From: Kiritimatiellia bacterium
Lineage (GTDB): Bacteria > Verrucomicrobiota > Kiritimatiellia > UBA8416 > YA12-FULL-48-11
Assembly: GCA_028716365.1 (NCBI GenBank)
Contig: JAQUPZ010000006.1
Span: forward strand, 333,478 to 397,477
Direction of reading: 5' to 3'
Length of the DNA: 64,000 nt
The notes below the pieces were generated by a model, which was not told where the DNA came from, ran no database searches, and worked only from the letters and a program-made list of their open reading frames with translations. Of this stretch, positions 1-6,487 are shown in pieces (the stretch's first letter is position 1; the number at the start of each line of letters is the position of its first letter). Made by a program: the position numbers and the translations under genes.

Positions 1-1813
1 CGATTTCCTGGACGATTGCCAGTTGCTTGACAGTTCCGGGAGGAACAAGTTTTGGATCAAGGCCGGCATATACATTCTGCATGAAAATGGTGGCCCAGGG
101 ATGGCTGTTGCCATTGTTCTTCGGTAATGTGGATGTGACAAGTCTTTCCTGCGGCCGCGTACGAATTGGCTGTGGATTGTAAAATCCCAGGCCTGTTGGC
201 AGGACGATTGTGGCATTTAAACTTCCCTGGTAGTCGCGTAATTCTATGATGCCGGCTTTTGATACCAGGTAGTACTTGTCATCAAGTGGGAAGGGGTTGA
301 GATATGGGCCGCGGATGTGATTGCCATTTCCTTTGTCGACAAGACCGATGTCGATTTCTGGAGTAAGGTTGGTTATGGCTTCCTGAGCATTTGAACCGAA
401 TTTTGGATCAATAATTCCGATAGCCCCGCGGCAGGGACCGTTGTGGGAAGTCAACACACAGAGTACTTTGCCTTTACTGTCTGGTATTTCACGCGCATCC
501 ATGAAGGTGGCCGGGCTCAGGACGCGGTTGCCGAAAAAGCCGGTGAGATGAGTTCCATCAGGGTTTATCGTCCACAGGCTCTGGATTGGTATGGCGGGCC
601 GGTCAACATATTCCCAGCGGCTGTAAATAATCCGTCCATCCTGCATGACGGCCGGGGTAAAGTCGTTAAGATAATTGGCGCTGATACGTATGGGCTTACT
701 GCCATCGGCCTGACAACGGTAGAGAATTGGTGTTGTTGTCTTCCAGCAGTATGCAAAGGCGGGTTTGCGATCAGACAGAAAAACAATGCCGCCATCCGGC
801 AGCCATGAGGCATTAAAGTTGTTTGAAATGTGGTCGGTAAGTTGCCGGAGATTTTTTCCGTCCGTCTTCGCCTCGACTTCTCGGAGAGTCGAAGCTACGC
901 CGGATTCCGCACTGTGGACTTTGGTCCGCAGTGCTTCATCAATGTCGATTGTATATAACTGGAAGTGATCCTGCATTGTGCGTTTCCAGCTGAAAAGGAT
1001 TGTTCGTCCATCATAATGCAAGTTGGCATCAAGAATTACACCGTCAGTACTGTCCAGGATTTTATCGAATTTTGGTTCTGTACCGCTGAAATCGTAGATC
1101 CAGAGTCCACCACCGGGCCTGAGATCTTCCTGGTGATAGGTATAGACGTGCGTTGGATTCAGTAATTGACGTTGGACAAGAAGCAATCGCGTAAAACCCA
1201 TTTTGCCTGCCCGGATTTCAGCAATGGTTTCAGGAGAAAGTCTGGCGTGATACATACCGTCGGGCAGGGGGATGTCGGCTTCGGCCGGACGTGTTTCGTA
1301 GACAGCTATTTCTGATGCGCCGGGGTTCGAGCCGCCGTAATGGGCCGGAAAACGTAAAGTGATTTTTTTAGCGGTGAGCGGTTTGTCCAGTGAAATCCGC
1401 TGGGGCTGGGGCCCTCTTTCAAGTTTGGCCCTTGCAATAGGTTTTGCAGGATCATCAGCATATACTTCGCAGGCTGAGAAGTTCTCGCCGTCTTCGAAAG
1501 CGGTTCGTCCCCAGTAAACCACTTCAGCAATTTTTACGGGGTTCGGCCATTCAATCGTAAGTGTAGCTCCATTGGCCTGTGTCCGTGGCAAACACCATGC
1601 CTGCCGGACGTCATTGTGACAGTTCTGCCGGGGAATCTTTCCATCAACCAGGTATTTTGGATCATAATCCTGGCTGTACTTTCCGGAAGCAGTGATCTTT
1701 GCCCTGGACATCAGGTTGGCAGGAACAGCCAATACGTTTAAAGCTGGAATAATCAGAAGCAGGACAAAGAGAAAAATCTGTTTAATTATCCAGTTACCGT
1801 TACCAAGGTTCAC
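1..1813 (-). CDS. Secreted PD40/HzsA-middle-like protein with F5/8-type C-like domain (3' end outside window)
   Basis: An uninterrupted reading frame runs from a GTG at 1813 to the window edge, about 604 visible residues, so the C-terminus is missing. GTG is chosen because a GAGG ribosome site lies just upstream and a signal-peptide-like segment follows (IFLFVLLLIIPALNVLA). Residues about 35-160 resemble a discoidin (F5/8 type C) carbohydrate-binding domain (ASGKYSQDYDPKYLVDGK, later TLRFPAHYGG). The rest has WD40-like PD40/TolB blades such as PDGGIVFLSDR and MQDGRIIYSRWEY, a pattern seen in secreted PVC proteins annotated as hydrazine-synthase-alpha middle domain. Residues about 294-314 are encoded by two adjacent palindromes and look like an insertion. 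The substrate is unknown. It reads in the same direction as the GH78 block but is separated by 443 bases rich in repeats. Confidence 0.75.
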   Translation of the reverse strand, partial: MNLGNGNWIIKQIFLFVLLLIIPALNVLAVPANLMSRAKITASGKYSQDYDPKYLVDGKIPRQNCHNDVRQAWCLPRTQANGATLTIEWPNPVKIAEVVYWGRTAFEDGENFSACEVYADDPAKPIARAKLERGPQPQRISLDKPLTAKKITLRFPAHYGGSNPGASEIAVYETRPAEADIPLPDGMYHARLSPETIAEIRAGKMGFTRLLLVQRQLLNPTHVYTYHQEDLRPGGGLWIYDFSGTEPKFDKILDSTDGVILDANLHYDGRTILFSWKRTMQDHFQLYTIDIDEALRTKVHSAESGVASTLREVEAKTDGKNLRQLTDHISNNFNASWLPDGGIVFLSDRKPAFAYCWKTTTPILYRCQADGSKPIRISANYLNDFTPAVMQDGRIIYSRWEYVDRPAIPIQSLWTINPDGTHLTGFFGNRVLSPATFMDAREIPDSKGKVLCVLTSHNGPCRGAIGIIDPKFGSNAQEAITNLTPEIDIGLVDKGNGNHIRGPYLNPFPLDDKYYLVSKAGIIELRDYQGSLNATIVLPTGLGFYNPQPIRTRPQERLVTSTLPKNNGNSHPWATIFMQNVYAGLDPKLVPPGTVKQLAIVQEI

Positions 1814-1870
1814 AATGTTATCCTCATTCAATACAAAAAGTTTAATCCTTTGGGCATGTTGCCCAAGTCT

Positions 1871-1968
1871 AGATCCCTCGACTGTGCTCGGGATGACAAT
1901 CCTTTTGAATGTAAAAAGCCCCAAAACGCTGTCATTCTGATCCGTCAACTGACGGAGAAGAATCTTTC
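1871..1968. repeat. Dispersed intergenic repeat, two-part 'CTCGACT...GATGACA' type
   Basis: Positions 1871-1899 (AGATCCCTCGACTGTGCTCG, then GATGACA) and 1930-1968 (TGTCATTCTGATCC, then a CCGTCA/TGACGG palindrome at 1942-1955) have a sister pair at 12215-12306 in the same order. It fills the gap between the partial gene and the first GH78 gene, which otherwise shows no gene. Confidence 0.6.
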
Positions 1969-2137
1969 TTTCCGATTTGGGCAACCACTTCTTCAATAAT
2001 AGAATGATCCCTAAATTATAGAATGTCTATGGATCATTTGGCAATTCGATATGTGTTTTTTGGCATTATACAGTCTTAATGTGAACTTGTGGAATACTGT
2101 CAATTGGAATCATAGAGGCTTTGTAAGAAAAGATTTC

Positions 2138-2197
2138 TTGTAGCCACGGCGTTATATCGCCGTGCAAAGACGCCTCGACATAGCGAGGCGGCTACAA
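2138..2197. repeat. 60-bp double-hairpin element with terminal inverted repeats
   Basis: TTGTAGCC at 2138-2145 and GGCTACAA at 2190-2197 are perfect terminal inverted repeats. Between them lie two hairpins: CACGGCG/CGCCGTG (2145-2151 with 2158-2164) and CGCCTCG/CGAGGCG (2171-2177 with 2184-2190). The same right half occurs inside the GH2 gene at 15601-15628. The rest of 1814-2256 shows no gene. Confidence 0.75.
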
Positions 2198-2256
2198 TTT
2201 GATTATCTATCATAGGCGTGAGTGGTCATGTAGTACGGCTATGAATTGTAACCGGA

Positions 2257-5200
2257 TCAGTTTGCCGTAAACGAGTAGGAACCGGAGCCTACAGCATAGA
2301 CTGCCGCACCATTGTCCATCCGGAGGAATTGGACACCCTTGGACTTTGCAGCAGAGACACCTGATTCCTTGACCGCCCCAGCGTCTTTGACAGGAACGTG
2401 AACTGCGGCCGTGGTGTTCGGCGGAATTACCACGTCGAGACTAAACGTATTGCCATTAGTTTTCCATGAAGTTGCAATCTTTCCGTTGATGGAATCATAG
2501 CTGGCTTTTGCCCACGTTATTCCGTTGCCCGGAGTCGGTCGTATCACGAGTTTTTTGAAACCCGGCCCATCTGTGTCGATACCAGCCAGAGTTGAGAACA
2601 TCCATTCGCCGCATGAACCGAGTGAATAATGATTGAAAGAATTCATGCCGGGGTCCTGGAATCCTTTTTCGGGTGTCCAGCCATCCCAGCGCTCCCAGAT
2701 TGTAGTCGCGCCATGCTTTACCGAGAACAGCCATGACGGGAAGGTGTCCTGCAGGAAAAGCTTGAATACTGTGTCGAGTTTACCGGCCTGTGTCAGCACC
2801 GGCAGGAGGTAACTTACGCCTACGAAGCCGGTTGAAAGATGATCGTTTTTGCCGGTGATGTCTTCGATGAGATATTGAACTGCTTTTGTCCGCATGTCAT
2901 CTGACAACAGATCGAATTTCAGCGCCATGATGTAGCAACACTGGGTATTACCCTTGATACGTCCATCGACGGCGACATATTTCTTATTAAATGCCGCCTT
3001 GATGTTCTGGAAAAGCTGTTCATATTTCGCAGCATCATCTGTTTTACCGAGTGCTTTTGCGGCTTTTGCAACAAGACGCGTGGAATAGGCAAAGTACGCG
3101 GTACCGATCAGGTCTTTCGGCGTATCTGCTCCGATGGACAACCAGTCGCCATAATCACCGCCGCGATCTTTCTTTTCCTCGCGGATAAGATCCTTGCTGT
3201 GCGTACGGCACCATTCAATCCACTTGACCATTGAAGGGTAATGTTTTTCTAGCAGGCGCGCATCGCCATAAACATGGTAAATGGTCCATGGACAGATCAC
3301 ACCCGCATCCGCCCAGGCAGGTGTTCCGTGACCGCTTCCGGCCCGCGGGCTTACGTCGGTGAAGGCGCCGTCGGGTGTCTGGGCGTCATCAACATCAACA
3401 AGCCACTTGGTAAAGAATGCTGCAACATCTGCATTGTAAGTTGCCGTCCGGACAAAAACCTGTGCATCGCCCATCCATCCGAGCCGTTCATCACGCTGTG
3501 GACAGTCAGTGGGAATGCTCAGATAATTGCCGCGCTGACCCCAGATAATATTTGAATAGAGCTGGTTGATTCGCGAATCGGAACAGGCAAATTCACTGGT
3601 ACGTGGTGCGTCCGAAGCAACAACCACACCGGTAATTGTGTCGAGGGTTGGTTTTCCTGGAAGTCCCGTGATTTCAACATAACGGAAACCGTGAAATGTG
3701 AAATAAGGCTGGTATATTTCGACACCTGCGCCTTTGCAAGTATATGTGTCGATCGACGTAGCGGCGCGCAGATTTATCGTATAAATTGTACCGTCAGGAT
3801 TCAACATTTCAGCATGACGGATTGTCAGTTTAGTCCCTGCCGGTGCCGACACTTTCAGACGTAGATAACCGACCATGTTCTGGCCCAGATCAAATGTCCA
3901 GCACCCGGGTTTTGGTTCCGTAATTGTTCTTGGCTTGATCTCGCAAATCCTGCGTACAGGTTCCATGACCTGACTTTCGAAAGGTACAGGCGTCTCTTCA
4001 CGGACCATTGCGTTTTTCCATGAACTATCATCAAGACCGGGTTCGTCCCAGCCGTTGATTTTCCTGCGTGCATCATAATTTTCACCGAGCATGAAGTCGG
4101 AGGCAAGTATCGGACTGGCATTGATTTTCCATGTATCATCGGTCACGACGCGTTCCACGGTGTCATCAGCGTATGTAACTTCGAGCTGGGCAAACAAGGC
4201 AGGGATCTTTCCGTAATGACGGTAGTTTCCGTTACCGATATGACCGCTGTACCACCCGTGACCGATCAGTCCGGCAAGCACGTTATCGCCTTTCTTCAAC
4301 ATCGAGGTCACGTCATAGGTCTGGTAACGTATGCGTTTGTGGTAGTCAGTCCATTCCGGGGCAAAGAGAATATCGCCGACACGCTGGCCGTTAATATTCA
4401 TCTGGTAAAGACCAAGGGCCGTGGCATAAAGCCGGGCCCGGGCAATTGGCTTATCCGCCAGCTTCACCGTCTTACGCAGGATCGGGACGGCTGATGATGC
4501 CGATGCCAGTTCAATTTCGCCCCAAACACCTTTGCCCACGGGTACAATCTCGGCCGCATTTTTCCATGCCTTGTCGTCGAATCCTGCGGAATTCCAGCCG
4601 TTTACAGTCTGGTTACCGGCTTTCCATTGCTTGTCGCTAACTATTGTAATTTGTTCCTTGTCCGGGAACTGAAGTATCAATTTGGCGCACACACCGGCGG
4701 CGTTCTCAATATTTTTTGTTGCCAATGCCAGAATGTTGTCACCTTCCACAAGCATTGATGTAACGTCATATCGTTTCGGCCTGCGCCAACCGTCTTTTTC
4801 TTCCATCTTGCCTGCTTCCTTGCCGTTGATAAAAAGAGTGTACTGGTCATCGACCGTGATAATGAGTGTGGCCGATTTTGGCTTTGATCCGGAAGGAACT
4901 GTTACATGCCTGCGGAAGAAGCGTTCACCGGTCGGCGCGGTTTTTCTGAGATTTACACCGGGCTCGGGATGCCAGATCCATTTGGCATCCACCAATGAAT
5001 CATTATCTGCCGTTTTACTGCATACCGCCTCGATCCACCTGGCTTTCCAATCTTTAGCCTTGAGCAGTCCCATTTCCCAGCTTGCAGAATTGCTCCACTC
5101 AGAGGCCCTGGATTTGGGATTTTGGATTGAAGAAGTCCACACTTTTATTTTCCAGTAGCATTGCTGGCGGCTTTGAAGAAGTTTGCCTGCATACTCGATT

Positions 5201-5559
5201 TGGGAGGTCTTATCCGATTCCACTTTCCCGCTGTCCCAGAGGTCTCCGCTGTTTTTTGCGAGCAGGTCAAGTGATGACGCAACAAGGATCTGGTATGCCG
5301 TCTGGCGAATATCACGCGGCATCTTCGATTTCAGATTTATGATTTCAGATTTCAAATCAGCATTCGGCAATCTGCAATCATCGATAATCCACGACAGTCT
5401 GGGCTTTTCGACGTCAATTCCAAGCGGATTTTCCAGGTATTCGCAACGAAGACGCTGGGGTGGCACTGATGTTGATGAAAACAGACCGGCATTTGCAGAG
5501 ATTACAGAACCTGCAAGCAAAATGGTAAACACGAGTGACGGTAATTTTTCCTTTAACAT
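2257..5559 (-). CDS. Alpha-L-rhamnosidase, GH78, secreted, with extra beta-sandwich domain
   Basis: A predicted exo-enzyme releasing terminal alpha-L-rhamnose, 1100 residues, longer than its neighbour. A signal peptide covers about 1-24. The N-terminal fibronectin-like domain has the family signature RLRCEYLENPLGID. An additional galactose-binding-like sandwich lies at about 190-340 (FFRRHVTVPSG, TLFINGKEAG). The Bac_rhamnosid N and concanavalin-like domains follow (about 365-650), then the (alpha/alpha)6 catalytic barrel. DCPQRDERLGWMGD places D685, E691 and D698, and TTIWERWDG places E956, the positions GH78 uses for catalysis and substrate contacts. AAAGGAA precedes the ATG. Residues 58-81 (NADLKSEIINLKSKM core) are repeat-encoded. 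It follows the NIPSNAP gene across a 112-base gap holding another repeat, so it is probably last in the operon. Linkage specificity cannot be read from sequence. Confidence 0.93.
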   Translation of the reverse strand: MLKEKLPSLVFTILLAGSVISANAGLFSSTSVPPQRLRCEYLENPLGIDVEKPRLSWIIDDCRLPNADLKSEIINLKSKMPRDIRQTAYQILVASSLDLLAKNSGDLWDSGKVESDKTSQIEYAGKLLQSRQQCYWKIKVWTSSIQNPKSRASEWSNSASWEMGLLKAKDWKARWIEAVCSKTADNDSLVDAKWIWHPEPGVNLRKTAPTGERFFRRHVTVPSGSKPKSATLIITVDDQYTLFINGKEAGKMEEKDGWRRPKRYDVTSMLVEGDNILALATKNIENAAGVCAKLILQFPDKEQITIVSDKQWKAGNQTVNGWNSAGFDDKAWKNAAEIVPVGKGVWGEIELASASSAVPILRKTVKLADKPIARARLYATALGLYQMNINGQRVGDILFAPEWTDYHKRIRYQTYDVTSMLKKGDNVLAGLIGHGWYSGHIGNGNYRHYGKIPALFAQLEVTYADDTVERVVTDDTWKINASPILASDFMLGENYDARRKINGWDEPGLDDSSWKNAMVREETPVPFESQVMEPVRRICEIKPRTITEPKPGCWTFDLGQNMVGYLRLKVSAPAGTKLTIRHAEMLNPDGTIYTINLRAATSIDTYTCKGAGVEIYQPYFTFHGFRYVEITGLPGKPTLDTITGVVVASDAPRTSEFACSDSRINQLYSNIIWGQRGNYLSIPTDCPQRDERLGWMGDAQVFVRTATYNADVAAFFTKWLVDVDDAQTPDGAFTDVSPRAGSGHGTPAWADAGVICPWTIYHVYGDARLLEKHYPSMVKWIEWCRTHSKDLIREEKKDRGGDYGDWLSIGADTPKDLIGTAYFAYSTRLVAKAAKALGKTDDAAKYEQLFQNIKAAFNKKYVAVDGRIKGNTQCCYIMALKFDLLSDDMRTKAVQYLIEDITGKNDHLSTGFVGVSYLLPVLTQAGKLDTVFKLFLQDTFPSWLFSVKHGATTIWERWDGWTPEKGFQDPGMNSFNHYSLGSCGEWMFSTLAGIDTDGPGFKKLVIRPTPGNGITWAKASYDSINGKIATSWKTNGNTFSLDVVIPPNTTAAVHVPVKDAGAVKESGVSAAKSKGVQFLRMDNGAAVYAVGSGSYSFTAN
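5318..5387. repeat. 70-bp repeat inside GH78 gene, nearly identical to 9072-9141
   Basis: This segment contains GATTTCAGATTTATGATTTC-type direct repeats. It matches 9072-9141 at 69 of 70 positions (mismatch at 5359), while flanking coding DNA differs every few bases. It is translated in frame as residues 58-81 of the GH78 protein. Confidence 0.8.
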
Positions 5560-5580
5560 GATTTTATTTCCTTTATCAAG

Positions 5581-5645
5581 GGTAGGGCGGGGCCGCCGGA
5601 CCCGCCGAATTTCAAGAGCGGCGCGCCCGACGGTCGCGCCCTACC
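5581..5645. repeat. 65-bp GC-rich double-hairpin element with terminal inverted repeats
   Basis: GGTAGGGCG at 5581-5589 pairs with CGCCCTACC at 5637-5645. Inside are two hairpins with arms GGCGGG/CCCGCC and GGCGCG/CGCGCC. The architecture matches the element at 2138-2197, and the end sequence matches that at 35100-35155. It lies between the NIPSNAP and GH78 genes. Confidence 0.75.
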
Positions 5646-5671
5646 TTTAAGAGTTACAATAATTAAAAACT

Positions 5672-6472
5672 TTATATCTGTGAATACGCGGTTGGTACCA
5701 GCTTGATGCTGGTGATTTTAGAAACCGTGTCCTTGTATTTCGGCAGATCTTTCATTTTCAGCCATTCAGGGTGTACGCGGAATGTATCAAAGTGTTTCTT
5801 GTGTTCTTCGATACTGGAGGCCGACAGCATGTAATTCAAGTGAGGGACATCGTTTCCTATCAGGGATTCACCGTAATATACCGGGGCCATGCCTATATCG
5901 CGCATGAGTTGAATTTCGCCGGTGTTGAACATGTCCCGTTTCATGGCGGCCCGTTCCTCGTTATGGCTTTCGTAAATACGCATCTCGAACATACGGGGTT
6001 CTTTCTTCGCCGTTTGGGCCGGCATCTCGATCACCGGCATTCCGGTAAACGCCTTGTAAAACCTGCTTTCGATTCGCGTGTATGCGGGATCTGTCTTGGG
6101 CTGGTTTAACATTTCTTCAGATGCTTTCTGGTATTCGGAGTCGGAAAGAAGTTTTGGACTGAGGTTTGCGAACGTATCCATGGTCGGGAAGGGGATCAGT
6201 ACGTAAATGGAAAAGTCATCGGGTTTATCCATGACCGTGAATACTCCGACGCGATCGATACCCATCCTGTTCAGTGCAGGCAACAGGGCTTTCTCCAGAT
6301 ATGTACTGACGACCTTCTGTTTCTCTGCGTTGTTAATACGATAGACGCGTACTTCGTAATGTTCCTGTTTCTTCTGTCCGGCTTCAGCGGCAATTGAACT
6401 TGTTGCGCCGGTAACGGCAGCGAGTGCAATAGAACTTTTCAGAAAATCCCTGCGTTTGATTGAAGTGCTCAT
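5672..6472 (-). CDS. NIPSNAP family protein with twin-arginine leader
   Basis: 266 residues. The N-terminus (KRRDFLKSSIALAAVTGATS) is a twin-arginine export signal with an AEA-type cleavage region. Two NIPSNAP-type ferredoxin-like repeats follow, about 38-135 (EHYEVRVYRINNAEKQK) and 155-262 (PRMFEMRIYESHNEERAA), a tandem layout usual for the family. No catalytic function is firmly established for bacterial members; they form dimeric alpha/beta-barrel folds and often sit in polysaccharide or oxidoreductase gene clusters in PVC bacteria. GGGAGAA precedes the ATG. The start lies 15 bases after the stop of the GH78 gene at 6488-9322, so the two are very likely co-transcribed. Export by Tat would suggest a folded, possibly cofactor-bearing protein, but no cofactor motif is visible. 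Confidence 0.85.
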   Translation of the reverse strand: MSTSIKRRDFLKSSIALAAVTGATSSIAAEAGQKKQEHYEVRVYRINNAEKQKVVSTYLEKALLPALNRMGIDRVGVFTVMDKPDDFSIYVLIPFPTMDTFANLSPKLLSDSEYQKASEEMLNQPKTDPAYTRIESRFYKAFTGMPVIEMPAQTAKKEPRMFEMRIYESHNEERAAMKRDMFNTGEIQLMRDIGMAPVYYGESLIGNDVPHLNYMLSASSIEEHKKHFDTFRVHPEWLKMKDLPKYKDTVSKITSIKLVPTAYSQI

Positions 6473-6487
6473 GTAACATTCTCCCTG

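Noticed and set aside
5318..5387. CRISPR-like direct repeats (GATTTCAGATTT units)
   Set aside because: Units are short, contiguous, inside a coding sequence, and lack unique spacers of constant length.
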